Positions 27,345-36,620 are shown, numbered from the stretch's first letter. The stretch is 64,000 nucleotides of DNA from Paraburkholderia caffeinitolerans (GCF_902859945.1 NZ_CADIKL010000021.1:55169-119168), one strand, 5' to 3'. Translations and numbers: made by a program. Notes: generated by a model not told the origin, from the letters alone.

Positions 27345-28517
27345 ATGCTCTCGACCCTCGCCATCGCCAACTATCGCTCGCTGCGCGAACTCATCGTGCC
27401 GCTCGGGCCGCTGAACGTCATCACCGGACCGAACGGCAGCGGCAAGTCCAATCTCTACCGGGCGCTGCGCCTGCTCGCGTTGACCGCGCGCGGCGGCGTG
27501 ATTCCCTCGCTCGCGCGCGAGGGCGGCTTGCAATCGACGCTATGGGCCGGCCCCGAACGTTTTTCGCGCGCGGTCGCCAAGGGCGATTACGCTGTGCAGG
27601 GCACGGTGCGCAAAGACCCCGTGAGCCTCAAGCTCGGCTTCGCGGGCGAGACCTTCGGTTATGCGATCGACCTGGGCTTGCCGCCGCCCGCTTCGACCTC
27701 GCAGTTCTCGCTCGACCCGGTCATCAAGCGCGAATGCATCTGGGGCGGACCGTTGCTGCGTCCATCGACTTTGCTTGTGGACCGCCAGGGGCCGATGATC
27801 CGCATTCGCGACGAAGAAGCGGAGGGCGGATGGGCGACGCTCGCGCAACCCGTGGCGAGCTTCGACAGCATGATGACGGAGTTCGCCGACCCGCGCAGCG
27901 CGCCGGAGATGATCGCGGTGCGCGAGCAAATCCGCTCGTGGCGCTTTTACGATCATTTCCGCACCGACGAGCACGCCCCCGCGCGCCAGGTGCAGATCGG
28001 CACGCATTCGCCGGTGCTGTCCGACGATGGCGCCAATCTGGCCGCCGCGCTGCAGACGATTCGCGAGATTGGCGACGCGAGTGCGCTCGATACGGCAATT
28101 GGCGATGCGTTTCCGGGCGCGCGCGTCGAGATCGTCAATCACGAAGGGCGCTTCGAAGTCGGGCTGCGTCAGGAGGGGCTGCTGCGGCCGTTGCGTGGCG
28201 CCGAGCTTTCGGACGGCACGCTGCGCTATCTATTGCTCGCCGCCGCGCTGCTGAGCCCGCGGCCGCCCGCGCTGCTCGTGCTCGACGAGCCGGAGACCAG
28301 CCTGCACCCGGACTTGCTGCCGTCGCTTGCGCGGCTTATCGCGCGCGCCTCGACGCATTCGCAGGTACTGGTGGTCTCGCACGCGGCGCGGTTGGTCGCC
28401 GCGCTCGAGCGCGAGGCCGGCAGCCAGTCGATCGTGCTGGAGCGGCGCCTCGGTGCGACTGCGCTCGCCGATGCCGATTCGCTCGATGTTCCGGGGTGGA
28501 AATGGCCGTCGCGCTGA
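27345..28517 (+). CDS. AAA family ATPase, RecF/SMC-like (COG4637 type)
   Basis: 390 residues from the ATG at 27345. The N-terminal SMC/ABC-like half has Walker A GPNGSGKS at residues 28-35; the signature-like LSDGTLRYL and Walker B LLVLDEPETSLHPDLL lie in the last third, followed by a His switch in VVSHAARLV. This is the single-chain predicted-ATPase family with a split head and no obvious nuclease. Function is unknown; relatives include OLD and defence ATPases. It is 100 bp after otsA and reads the same way. Confidence 0.87.
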   Translation: MLSTLAIANYRSLRELIVPLGPLNVITGPNGSGKSNLYRALRLLALTARGGVIPSLAREGGLQSTLWAGPERFSRAVAKGDYAVQGTVRKDPVSLKLGFAGETFGYAIDLGLPPPASTSQFSLDPVIKRECIWGGPLLRPSTLLVDRQGPMIRIRDEEAEGGWATLAQPVASFDSMMTEFADPRSAPEMIAVREQIRSWRFYDHFRTDEHAPARQVQIGTHSPVLSDDGANLAAALQTIREIGDASALDTAIGDAFPGARVEIVNHEGRFEVGLRQEGLLRPLRGAELSDGTLRYLLLAAALLSPRPPALLVLDEPETSLHPDLLPSLARLIARASTHSQVLVVSHAARLVAALEREAGSQSIVLERRLGATALADADSLDVPGWKWPSR

Positions 28518-28782
28518 ACCGCATCGGACGCTCCGCCCAAGGCGCCCCCATGATGTTTCGACGTGTAAGTCCATATAGCAATTGAAAGACTCGCAGCGCA
28601 GGCGCCGCGCAAGGCGAATAATCGAGGAATGCGCCGTGCTGCGAGCGGCCTGATCGCGTCTGCCACGAGTCTGTCCCTTCGATATTTGAGGGGCGCGATG
28701 GCGATATTGGGCTTCCTTTAAAATGGCTCGAACCGCCTGGTGGATTTTCCCGCGTGTGCGCGGAACATGAAGGAGACACACA

Positions 28783-29850
28783 ATGAGAATTGCGCAGATC
28801 GCCCCGCTGACCGAATCGGTGCCGCCCAAGCTTTACGGCGGCACCGAGCGCGCCGTGTCGTACATCACCGAGGCGCTGGTCGAACTCGGGCACGACGTGA
28901 CGCTGTTTGCAAGCGGCGATTCGCAAACGCGTGCGAAGCTCGAACCCGTGTGGCCGCGCGCGCTGCGACTCGACCCCGGGATTCGCGACCGCATCGCGCC
29001 GCACATGCTGCTCATGGAAATGGTGCGCCGACAGGCCGACCAGTTCGACGTGCTGCACTTCCATATGGATTACTACTCGTTTTCGGTGTTCAAGCGCCAG
29101 GAAACGCCATTCGTGACCACGCTGCACGGCCGCCTCGACTTGCCCGAGCAGCAGCCGGTGTTCGACACGTTCAACACGGCTCCGGTCATCTCGATCTCGA
29201 ACGCGCAGCGCCAGCCGATACCGCAGGCCAAATGGCTCCGCACGGTCTATCACGGCCTGCCGGAGGCGCTCTATACGCCGCAACCCGTCGAACAGCGCTA
29301 TCTTGCGTTTCTCGGCCGCATCTCACCCGAGAAGCGCGTGGACACTGCGATCCGCATTGCCCAGCGCTGCGGCTTGCCGATCCGCATCGCCGCGAAAGTC
29401 GACGAGGCCGACCGCGAGTATTTCGAACGCGAGATCAAGCCATTGTTCGCACTCCCGAATGTGGAATTCGTCGGCGAGATCAATGACAGCCAGAAGGCCG
29501 AGTTTCTCTCCGGTGCGCATGCGCTGCTGTTCCCGATCGACTGGCCCGAGCCGTTCGGGCTCGTGATGATCGAGGCGATGGCGTGCGGCACGCCCGTGAT
29601 CGCGTTCAATCGCGGCTCGGTGCCGGAAGTGGTGGATGAGGGTGTTTCGGGATTTATCGTCGAGGACGAGATTGGCGCCGTTGCGGCCGTGAACCGGCTT
29701 TCACGCGTGCCGCGTGCCGGTGTGCGGCGACGCTTCGAAGAGCGCTTCACGTCGCACCGCATGGCGGAGCAATATATCGAGGCGTATCAGGCGGTGATAC
29801 GCGCGAACCGGCGTTCGCGCTTCAAGGTGATCGACACGTCCGCGAGCTGA
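28783..29850 (+). CDS. Glycosyltransferase family 4
   Basis: 355 residues. The N-terminal donor-independent Rossmann half starts MRIAQIAPLTESVPPKLYGG, with the Gly-rich loop of GT4. The C-terminal half has GRISPEKRVDTAI and the nucleotide-sugar motif PIDWPEPFGLVMIEAMACGTPVIAF, seen here as E-P-F-G-L-x-x-I-E-A-M-A-C-G-T-P (EX7E). It is probably a retaining enzyme. The acceptor is unknown; no polysaccharide cluster surrounds it. Confidence 0.9.
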   Translation: MRIAQIAPLTESVPPKLYGGTERAVSYITEALVELGHDVTLFASGDSQTRAKLEPVWPRALRLDPGIRDRIAPHMLLMEMVRRQADQFDVLHFHMDYYSFSVFKRQETPFVTTLHGRLDLPEQQPVFDTFNTAPVISISNAQRQPIPQAKWLRTVYHGLPEALYTPQPVEQRYLAFLGRISPEKRVDTAIRIAQRCGLPIRIAAKVDEADREYFEREIKPLFALPNVEFVGEINDSQKAEFLSGAHALLFPIDWPEPFGLVMIEAMACGTPVIAFNRGSVPEVVDEGVSGFIVEDEIGAVAAVNRLSRVPRAGVRRRFEERFTSHRMAEQYIEAYQAVIRANRRSRFKVIDTSAS

Positions 29851-29872
29851 GCGGCGAGATGTGACGCTAGCC

Positions 29873-29895
29873 GCCCGGGCCGACAGGGCCCGGGC
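29873..29895. terminator. GC hairpin between convergent GT4 and YSC84 genes
   Basis: Perfect 9-bp inverted repeat GCCCGGGCC / GGCCCGGGC with a 5-nt loop, between convergent stops. No T-tract, but position and stem fit a bidirectional terminator. Confidence 0.5.
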
Positions 29896-29923
29896 GCCCA
29901 ACCTGCTCGCGAACGCGTGAAAC

Positions 29924-30511
29924 TTACAGCTTCAGCGGGGAGATCTTGGTCGTGCCGAGCGAGAGGTCGCCGATCAGGCCGCTGTTGGTGAGCACGAAGA
30001 CTTCCACGGGCTTGGTGGCCGTGGTGGTGTCGATCGTACCGTTCGCGCCGACCTTCGCGATTGCGACCGAAGCGTCGCCGCCTGCCGACCAACCGCTCGA
30101 ATTGCGGAATTTGTCGAGTGCTTCCTGCGTCATGAACAGGTAGACGACCGACTTCGACTGCATGCCGAGCGTTGCACCCACCGATGCGCCCGTGGTGCTG
30201 TAGTAGCCAACCGTGCTGCCGCCGACGCGCAACGCGCCGTCGCCGTGCTCGCCACCAATGCCGATGCCTGCCTGGGTCACTTGCGGGAACACCAGCACGC
30301 CGCGCGCCTTGCCTACGAGCTCGCGCGAACCGGGCACGGTCTGGAAGAGGCGCGACATCGTGCCGTCGACGCTCGCGTCGATCGACTGGCGCTTCGCGTC
30401 ATTGGTTTGTGCCGTCGGGGGCGTGTTGCCGGTGGTCGAGCAGCCTGCGAGCGCCGCGCTGGCAAGCGCGATGGCAACCGAAGCCTTAAGGATGAAACGG
30501 CGTCCTTGCAT
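29924..30511 (-). CDS. YSC84-domain lipoprotein
   Basis: 195 residues from the Met at 30511. A lipoprotein signal with lipobox LAGC (Cys24) is present, so it is probably membrane-anchored. The mature part is a YSC84/SYLF-type domain: KARGVLVFPQVTQAGIGIGGEHGDGAL, cited as a region near residues 66-92, then YYSTTGASVGATLG and YLFMTQEALDKF. Bacterial members are abundant small lipoproteins; lipid binding is known for the eukaryotic domain. The longer frame upstream to 30580 is not supported. Confidence 0.88.
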   Translation of the reverse strand: MQGRRFILKASVAIALASAALAGCSTTGNTPPTAQTNDAKRQSIDASVDGTMSRLFQTVPGSRELVGKARGVLVFPQVTQAGIGIGGEHGDGALRVGGSTVGYYSTTGASVGATLGMQSKSVVYLFMTQEALDKFRNSSGWSAGGDASVAIAKVGANGTIDTTTATKPVEVFVLTNSGLIGDLSLGTTKISPLKL

Positions 30512-30656
30512 GTTGTTCTCCGTTCTGTGTTCCGGGTATCCGAAATTGCCTGAAGCCGTGCCGTCATGGCGTTTTGCCAATGATGGGATCAGCTTTCGCT
30601 CTTATAACACAGGGTCCGGATTTGCCCGTTCGAGACGGTGCATCGGAAAGGGCACG

Positions 30657-31103
30657 TCAGTGTTCCGGCACGGGCTTCGCAGCGGGAGGGCGTCGCAGCG
30701 CGCGGCGCACGGCGCCAAGGACAATGCCAATGGCGAGCAAGGTTGCAGCCGGCACGATCCAGTAGCCGACGAATGCGTGCCACAGATAGCTCACGAGCGT
30801 GGCGCGCCGCGTGGCGTATTCGTCGAGCGCCGCCTGGTGAGCCGCGGCGTTTTCCGCGAGCACGGCGGCAGGGCAGCCCAGCGCGCGTGCCCGTTCAGGC
30901 GTCCCCTGGCAATGCAGCGGCGCTCCGGCAGCCCGCTCGGCGTCGGTGAAAGTCCAGTTGGCGAGAGCGCGCTGCAAATCCGCGTGGTTATAGGCCATCT
31001 CGTCCTGGGCCTCGCGCACCGCAATGATCATCACCGGCACGAGCCAGAAAACGATCACCACCAGCCAGCGGCGAAACCAGCGGTTCTTGTGCTTCCATGC
31101 CAT
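30657..31103 (-). CDS. Small two-TM membrane protein of unknown function
   Basis: 148 residues. A positively charged start (MAWKHKNRWFRRW) precedes a first membrane segment (about residues 13-28); a long periplasmic-side loop with two Cys follows, then a second membrane segment (about 113-132) and a basic, Pro-rich tail. No recognised family. Codon usage matches its neighbours and the frame is intact, so it is likely real. Confidence 0.65.
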   Translation of the reverse strand: MAWKHKNRWFRRWLVVIVFWLVPVMIIAVREAQDEMAYNHADLQRALANWTFTDAERAAGAPLHCQGTPERARALGCPAAVLAENAAAHQAALDEYATRRATLVSYLWHAFVGYWIVPAATLLAIGIVLGAVRRALRRPPAAKPVPEH

Positions 31104-31436
31104 CCGCGCCTCCGTACGATGCGACAGGCATCACTCCGGCTTCAACCTTCGTTCGGCAGCCCGATGGGGCCTGTGCGATTGCGTATCAGGGAAAGGGCGC
31201 CGCTGCCGCCATCATAGAAGAAAAATCGCGCTCAGGCGCAACGCCGAAGAGGCGCGGGCACGCGCGCGGGATGCCGGTGAACAGCCTGCCAGGCAAGGTG
31301 CGCCGCACCATGAAAAACGACGCGCCGCAGCATGAGCTACGGCGCGTCGCGAAAGGGGTAGTGCGAGGTCGAAGCGCAGGCCGGGATAAACCCGGTGCTT
31401 CGATGCATTTCGATCAAGACTCGGCCGTGTGGCCAA
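31104..31436. other. 333-bp intergenic stretch
   Basis: Holds the promoter region of the two-TM gene on the left and the terminator of the PsiF gene (31311-31349) on the right. No further gene is apparent. Confidence 0.5.
31311..31349 (-). terminator. Rho-independent terminator of the PsiF-like gene
   Basis: A perfect 10-bp inverted repeat CGACGCGCCG / CGGCGCGTCG with a 12-nt loop; on the minus strand it is followed by TTTTT. Confidence 0.75.
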
Positions 31437-31766
31437 TCAGCTCTTGGTCGTGAGGCACTGCTTCATGAAGGCCTTGCGGTCGTCGCCCTTCTTGTCGCCG
31501 GCCTGCGTGTTGCACGCCTTCATGCGCTCCTGCTGCGACATCGTGGGGGTCACGCCGGCTGCGGAGAGGCACTGTTTCATGAAGGCCTTGCGCTCGTCGC
31601 CTTTCTTGTCTCCGGCCTGCGTGTTGCACGCTTTCATCTTGTTCTGCTGGCTATTCGGGCTCGTGGCCGCGGAAGCCGCTGCCGCGGGCGCCGCGGTCTG
31701 TGCGAACGCCGGTGAGGCCAGTGCGCCGCCCAACACGATTGCAGCAATGAGGGATTGCATCTTCAT
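31437..31766 (-). CDS. PsiF repeat protein, secreted
   Basis: 109 residues. Signal peptide cleaved near AFA-QT, then an Ala-rich linker and two copies of the PsiF repeat (KMKACNTQAGDKKGDERKAF-MKQCL and its near twin). The period is 38 codons and the DNA copies (around 31452 and 31566) are nearly identical, so this is a recent or constrained duplication. psiF is phosphate-starvation inducible in E. coli; no Pho box was sought successfully here and the function is unknown. Confidence 0.88.
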   Translation of the reverse strand: MKMQSLIAAIVLGGALASPAFAQTAAPAAAASAATSPNSQQNKMKACNTQAGDKKGDERKAFMKQCLSAAGVTPTMSQQERMKACNTQAGDKKGDDRKAFMKQCLTTKS

Positions 31767-31954
31767 CGTTCACTCCCATGGGGTATCGACGTTGTCGTTA
31801 GTCGTGCGAGCAGGCGGCCCATCCGGTCCTTCGTTGCCTGTCGCCGCAACCATTATGGCAAAGCCAACCTGAAAACGAGCCGTGAGTGGGTTCGGTTGAC
31901 GCACGCTCAGGCACAATGATCGGCATGCACACCGCATGAGACTGGAGATAGACC

Positions 31955-32251
31955 ATGCATTACCTCTTGATGTACGAACTCGTCGACGATTATCTCGGGC
32001 GGCGCGCCGAACATCGCGATGCACACCTGGCGCTTGCATGGGCGGCGGCGGAGCGTGGCGAACTGCTGCTCGCGGGGGCGATTGCGGAACCCGTGGACGA
32101 AGCATTGCTGCTCTTCCAGGGCGAGAGCCCAGCGGCAGCCGAAGCGTTCGCGCGCGCCGATCCCTATGTGAAGGCCGGCCTCGTCAAGGCGTGGCGCGTG
32201 CGCCCGTGGCAGACGGTGGTGGGGGAACAAGCAGCCAATCCAGTGCGCTGA
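31955..32251 (+). CDS. YciI family protein
   Basis: 98 residues. The N-terminal MHYLLMYELVDDY, the central RDAHLALAWAAAERGELLLAG (His and Asp family positions) and the C-terminal DPYVKAGLVKAWRVRPW match the YCII dimeric alpha/beta fold. Members are small putative enzymes, one with cis-dienelactone-type dehalogenation; no role can be fixed here. It converges on the phosphoribosyltransferase gene. Confidence 0.85.
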   Translation: MHYLLMYELVDDYLGRRAEHRDAHLALAWAAAERGELLLAGAIAEPVDEALLLFQGESPAAAEAFARADPYVKAGLVKAWRVRPWQTVVGEQAANPVR

Positions 32252-32278
32252 ACGCGGGCATGCTGGATGCTTCGATCG

Positions 32279-32926
32279 CTACGGCCCAGTTGCGCGGTCG
32301 AGCAAGTCGCGCACGGTGTCGTCGTCGACCTGCTCGAAGTCGAAATAGAACTGGCCGACGCTCATGAACGACAAGGGCGTCTGCACGCAGACGAAATCAT
32401 CGACGGCGCCCGCGAGCCGTGCGCGCGCGCCGGCCGGCGCAACCGGCAACGCCGCGATGATGCGCGCCGGCCCGAGCGAGGCGAGCGCCCGCGCGGCGGC
32501 CTTGAGCGAGGCGCCGGTGGCCATGCCGTCGTCGACCAGTAGCACCACGCGTCCCGCCACCGGCACAGCCGTGCGCGCACCGCGGTAACGCGTCTCGCGC
32601 CGGCCCAGTTCAATACGGGCGAGCGCGAGCACGCCCTGCAATTGCGCCTCGCTCACGCCGGCCTCGCGGATCAACGCTTCGTTGACGTATTGCGCTCCGT
32701 TCGAGGAGATCGCGCCCATGGCGAGCTCCGGCTGCCACGGCGTGCCGAGCTTGCACACGGGCAGCACGTCGAGCGGCGCGCGCAGCGCCTCGGCCACTTC
32801 GAACGCGACCGGCACGCCCCCGCGCGGCAGCGCGAGCACGACGATGTCGCGGCGCCCTGCGTAGGGCGCGAGTTGCGCGGCGAGCATTTGCCCGGCCTCG
32901 CGGCGATCGGTGAAGGGACGTTCCAT
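32279..32926 (-). CDS. Phosphoribosyltransferase-fold protein
   Basis: 215 residues from the Met at 32926. The PRPP-binding loop appears as VVLLVDDGMATGAS near residue 125, and an LPRGGVPVAFEVA segment forms the first substrate loop. The family is the stand-alone type I PRTase often found with dienelactone hydrolase or erythromycin esterase domains; the base substrate is unknown. The upstream frame to 33370 is non-homologous. Confidence 0.85.
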   Translation of the reverse strand: MERPFTDRREAGQMLAAQLAPYAGRRDIVVLALPRGGVPVAFEVAEALRAPLDVLPVCKLGTPWQPELAMGAISSNGAQYVNEALIREAGVSEAQLQGVLALARIELGRRETRYRGARTAVPVAGRVVLLVDDGMATGASLKAAARALASLGPARIIAALPVAPAGARARLAGAVDDFVCVQTPLSFMSVGQFYFDFEQVDDDTVRDLLDRATGP

Positions 32927-33209
32927 GAGCGACTCCTGTGCGAGGCAAAGTTGAAGCGGAACGGTTCGTTCAGTGTGCCACGCGCAGTCGTCGCGCGTGT
33001 GTCTGCACATGTGTCTGCGCGTGTGTCCGTTTTGCGGCCCCGCCGCGTTCGGGGCCGGCGCGGCACAAAGCGTGGCAATGCCCGCCAAAGCGTGCCTCGC
33101 GAAATCGTCTCCCGCCGCCGGGTCATTTGCATACGCCGATTTGTCGTTTGGCGCGGCGCATCGGCATGGATACGATGACCCCGAACCTTTCACCAACGAG
33201 GTCCGTGCC

Positions 33210-33467
33210 ATGTCCGAATCCGCTTGTCTTTCATCCCGCTCTTCAACAGTTTTCCCGGCCAGTTTCGCGCCACGGGTTGTCGAGCCTGCCCAAGCCGATG
33301 CGCCCGACGGCTTCGGGCTCGCGCTGGAGCTTGCGCTCGCACGGCCCATCGACGGCATCGCGGGTCGCACGCTGCGGATTCATTTGCTGCGCGGCGCGCG
33401 CATGGAGCAGGCGGAGACGCTGCGCGACCTGCTGCACGAGGTGGGGGCGGACATCGTCGTGTCCTGA
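33210..33467 (+). CDS. Small hypothetical protein
   Basis: 85 residues (MSESACLSSRS...). The ribosome site GAGG lies 10 bp before the ATG. The C-terminal half is regular and GC3-rich (LRIHLLRGARMEQAETLRDL), suggesting an alpha-helical pair. No family recognised. It converges on the LysR gene 23 bp away. Confidence 0.55.
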   Translation: MSESACLSSRSSTVFPASFAPRVVEPAQADAPDGFGLALELALARPIDGIAGRTLRIHLLRGARMEQAETLRDLLHEVGADIVVS

Positions 33468-33490
33468 TGGTGTTTTGACCGCGCAGCCGC

Positions 33491-34348
33491 TCAATCGAGC
33501 GGCGTGGCAAAGAGCGCGTCGAGCAAATTCGACGACGAAGGCTCGGCGAGCCGCACCAGCGTCTCCACCATGCGCACCTGGCAATCCACGAGAGCAATCG
33601 CGCGAATCCGCCGCGATTCGCCGAACTCCGCGCCCGCGATGACCCCCGCGCCCACGCCCTGGGCAATCGCGGTCTGGAGGGCCTCGCGGCCATCCACGTA
33701 AAGCACGGGCTCCGCTTGGAGCCCCTTGCGCACCAGCTCCGCTTCGAGCAACTGCTGCGTGACCGAATGCGCCTCGCGAAAGATCATCGGCTCGCGCACC
33801 AGTTCTTCATAAGTGATGCGACGCTTCTTCGCTGCCGGGCTCTCGGCGGGCACGACCGCGACCAGCGGATCCTCGCGCAGCACGCGCGATTGCAGACGGC
33901 TGTGCACCTGGGGCGCCGCCGTGATGGCGGCGTCCACTTCGCTCGACAGCACGCGCCGCATGCACTCGGTGGCGTTCGCGATGGCGAGCTTCACCACCAC
34001 ACCCGGATAGCGGCGGCGGAACGCGCCGATTAGCTTGACGGCGAGGTCCGGCGCGTCGGCGACCAGCGCGAGCTCGCCCGACTCCAGCGCACCGGCCGCT
34101 TCCAGCAGGCGCCGCGCGTCGCGCTCGCAGCCCACCATCTGACGCGTCACCGCGTAGAGCCGCCGCCCGAGATCGGTGAGCTCGACGCCGCGCGGCGCGC
34201 GCTCGAAAAGCTTCACGCCGTAATCGGTTTCGAGCCGGCGCACGTGGTCGGAAATGGCCGGCTGGGTGAGTGAGAGCGCTTGTGCGGCACGCGAGAAGCC
34301 ACCGTGCTCGGCAACGGCGTGAAAGGCTCGCAACTGGGCGTACTGCAT
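33491..34348 (-). CDS. LysR-type regulator of the phosphonate genes
   Basis: 285 residues from the Met at 34348. N-terminal winged helix-turn-helix: FHAVAEHGGFSRAAQALSLTQPAISDHVRRLE region (about residues 8-39). The effector domain follows (about 90-285). It is divergent from phnW with 182 bp between starts, the classic layout for a LysR activator of the neighbouring catabolic operon, here probably responding to 2-aminoethylphosphonate or phosphonoacetaldehyde (inference). Confidence 0.9.
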   Translation of the reverse strand: MQYAQLRAFHAVAEHGGFSRAAQALSLTQPAISDHVRRLETDYGVKLFERAPRGVELTDLGRRLYAVTRQMVGCERDARRLLEAAGALESGELALVADAPDLAVKLIGAFRRRYPGVVVKLAIANATECMRRVLSSEVDAAITAAPQVHSRLQSRVLREDPLVAVVPAESPAAKKRRITYEELVREPMIFREAHSVTQQLLEAELVRKGLQAEPVLYVDGREALQTAIAQGVGAGVIAGAEFGESRRIRAIALVDCQVRMVETLVRLAEPSSSNLLDALFATPLD

Positions 34349-34393
34349 GATCGTGGGTTCCGGAGGGGGTGTTCGGCAAATGCGGCCGATGGG

Positions 34394-34454
34394 ATCGATT
34401 GCGTGGATCCGCAGACACATAAGTTTTATCGATATCAACATCGATTATATCGAT
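34394..34454. promoter_or_regulatory. Cluster of ATCGAT repeats in the LysR-phnW intergenic region
   Basis: Four ATCGAT elements (34394, 34428, 34440, 34449) lie in an otherwise AT-rich 60-bp stretch between the divergent starts. The latter three, flanked by TAAGTTTT and TTTACCTA, form an imperfect palindromic array. Such arrays with T-N11-A character are usual LysR operator regions; binding is inferred. Confidence 0.5.
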
Positions 34455-34530
34455 TTTACCTATGTGCTGCACTGCAGTAATGTATGTGCCTACTTGCTGA
34501 ACATTGCTGAATACCGACTGGAGCAGCCGC

Positions 34531-35703
34531 ATGACCACCGCCGCAGACCCGTACCTGCTGACCCCCGGCCCGTTGACCACGGCCGCAACGACTAAAGCCG
34601 CGATGCTGCGCGACTGGGGTTCGTGGGACGCCGACTTCCGCGCCATGACGGCGCACCTGCGCCGCGCGCTGCTGGAGATCGCCGGCTGCGACGGCGACGA
34701 CGCAAACGGCGAATACGATTGCGTACCGCTGCAGGGCAGCGGCAGCTACTGCGTCGAAGCGATGCTCGGCAGCTTCGTGCCGCGCGACGGCCACGCGCTC
34801 GTGCTCGCCAACGGCGCCTACGGCAAGCGCATTGCCACCACGCTGCGCTATCTGGGCCGCCGCCACACCGTTCACGACACGGGCGATTATCTGCCAGCGC
34901 GCGCCGCCGACGTCGAGCGCCTGCTCGTCGAGCGCGCCGACATCACGCACGTCGTCGTTGTGCACTGCGAAACGAGCTCCGGCATTCTCAATCCGGTCGA
35001 GGAAATCGCCGCGGTCACGGCGCGCCATGGCCGGCGTCTGCTGATCGACTCGATGAGCGCTTTCGGCGCCGTGCCGCTCGATGTGCGCACGCTGCCGTGC
35101 GAGGCGTTCGTCTCGTCGGCGAACAAGTGCATCGAGGGCGTGCCGGGCTTTGGCTTCGTCGTCGCGAAGAAAGCCGCGCTCGCGGCCGCGAAGGGCAACA
35201 GCCATTCGCTCGCGCTCGATCTGCACGACCAGTGGGACGCCATGAACCGCACCGGCCAGTGGCGCTTCACGCCGCCCACCCACGCCGTGGCCGCGTTTAT
35301 CGAAGCGCTGCGCCTTTACAAGGCCGAGGGCGGTCAGCCTGGGCGTCTTGCGCGCTATACGCGCAACCGCGACGTGATGGTCGACGGCATGCGCGCGCTC
35401 GGTTTCGAGCCGCTGCTGACCGAAGCATGGCGCTCGCCCATCATCGTCACGTTCTTTTCGCCCGATCATCCAGGCTTCAGCTTCGAGCGCTTTTACGAAC
35501 TGATGAAGGAGCAGGGTTTCATCATCTATCCGGGCAAGCTCACGAGCGTCGAGAGTTTTCGCATCGGCTGTATCGGCGCGCTCGACGAGGCGGTCATGCG
35601 GCGTGTCGTACAGGCATGCGGCGCGGCCTTGAGCACGCTCGGCGTGCCGAGCGGTGCGCCCGCGCATGTCGCGCTCGAGGCCCGCGAGGCGCTCGCGGCC
35701 TGA
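34531..35703 (+). CDS. phnW: 2-aminoethylphosphonate:pyruvate aminotransferase
   Basis: PLP enzyme that converts 2-AEP and pyruvate to phosphonoacetaldehyde and alanine. 390 residues from the ATG at 34531 (GGAG 11 bp upstream). Class V fold: LLTPGPLTT near the N-terminus, VHCETSSGILNPVEEIA, DSMSAFG, and the PLP Lys in SSANKCIEGVPGFGFV. Directly followed by phnX, which fixes the pathway. Confidence 0.95.
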   Translation: MTTAADPYLLTPGPLTTAATTKAAMLRDWGSWDADFRAMTAHLRRALLEIAGCDGDDANGEYDCVPLQGSGSYCVEAMLGSFVPRDGHALVLANGAYGKRIATTLRYLGRRHTVHDTGDYLPARAADVERLLVERADITHVVVVHCETSSGILNPVEEIAAVTARHGRRLLIDSMSAFGAVPLDVRTLPCEAFVSSANKCIEGVPGFGFVVAKKAALAAAKGNSHSLALDLHDQWDAMNRTGQWRFTPPTHAVAAFIEALRLYKAEGGQPGRLARYTRNRDVMVDGMRALGFEPLLTEAWRSPIIVTFFSPDHPGFSFERFYELMKEQGFIIYPGKLTSVESFRIGCIGALDEAVMRRVVQACGAALSTLGVPSGAPAHVALEAREALAA

Positions 35704-35796
35704 AGCTCGTATCGGGAGCAAATCGAGCCAATCAAGCATTCAGAAACACGAAGTTATTTGCAGTACATCATCAGCGCATTATCAGGATTTACGGAA

Positions 35797-36600
35797 ATGA
35801 AATACGTCAAGGCAGTGATCTTCGACTGGGCCGGCACTGTGGTCGACTATGGCTCGCGTGCGCCGATGGGCGCGTTCGTCGAAACGTTCGAGGAGTTCGG
35901 CGTGCCGATCACGATCGAAGAAGCGCGCGGCCCGATGGGCATGGCCAAGCGTCCGCACATCGCGGCGCTGATGGCGTTGCCGCGCGTCGCCAAGGCATGG
36001 GAAGCCCGCCACGGCCACGCGCCCGGCGACGCCGATATCGACGCGGTTTATGACGTGTTCGTGCCGAAGAACGTGGCCGTGGCCGCGCAATACAGCGACG
36101 TGATTCCGGGCGTGGCGGCAGTAACCGCGCAACTGCGCGCGGACGGCGTGCGCATTGGCTCGACCACGGGCTACACGCGCGAGATCATCGACCAGATCGT
36201 GCCTGGCGCCGCCGAGCAGGGCTTTGCCGCGGACAGCATCGTGTGCACCGGCGACACGCCCGAAGGCCGTCCCTCGCCGTACATGATTTACCGCACGCTG
36301 CCGCAGCTCGGCGTGTGGCGCGCGCGCGAAGCGATCAAGGTCGACGACACCGAGGTGGGCATCGAAGAGGGTATCAACGGCGGCACGTGGACCGTAGGCG
36401 TGGCCGTCAGCGGAAACGCGTTCGGCCTCACCGAAGACGAGGTTCGCGCGCTTGCGCCCGAAGAATTCGCGCAGCGCCGCGATGCCGCCACGAAACGCCT
36501 GCGCGATGCCGGTGCGCATTACGTGATCGACAGCGTGGCCGATCTGCTGCCCGTGGTCACCGAAATCGAAACGCGCCTCGCGCGCGGCGAGCGCCCCTGA
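35797..36600 (+). CDS. phnX: Phosphonoacetaldehyde hydrolase
   Basis: HAD enzyme that splits phosphonoacetaldehyde into acetaldehyde and phosphate. 267 residues. The nucleophile Asp is in IFDWAGTVVDYGS; the Schiff-base Lys is in GPMGMAKRPHI; VDDTEVGIEEG is the HAD motif IV. Starting at 35797 gives MKYVKAVIF, the usual N-terminus. It lies 93 bp after phnW. No AEP transporter is present in the window. Confidence 0.95.
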   Translation: MKYVKAVIFDWAGTVVDYGSRAPMGAFVETFEEFGVPITIEEARGPMGMAKRPHIAALMALPRVAKAWEARHGHAPGDADIDAVYDVFVPKNVAVAAQYSDVIPGVAAVTAQLRADGVRIGSTTGYTREIIDQIVPGAAEQGFAADSIVCTGDTPEGRPSPYMIYRTLPQLGVWRAREAIKVDDTEVGIEEGINGGTWTVGVAVSGNAFGLTEDEVRALAPEEFAQRRDAATKRLRDAGAHYVIDSVADLLPVVTEIETRLARGERP

Positions 36601-36620
36601 GTTGTCTTGAGGTTCAGGCG

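Noticed and set aside
34623..36053. 476-codon frame overlapping phnW and the start of phnX
   Set aside because: Out of frame with two certain enzymes and compositionally a shadow (Arg/Ala/His rich).
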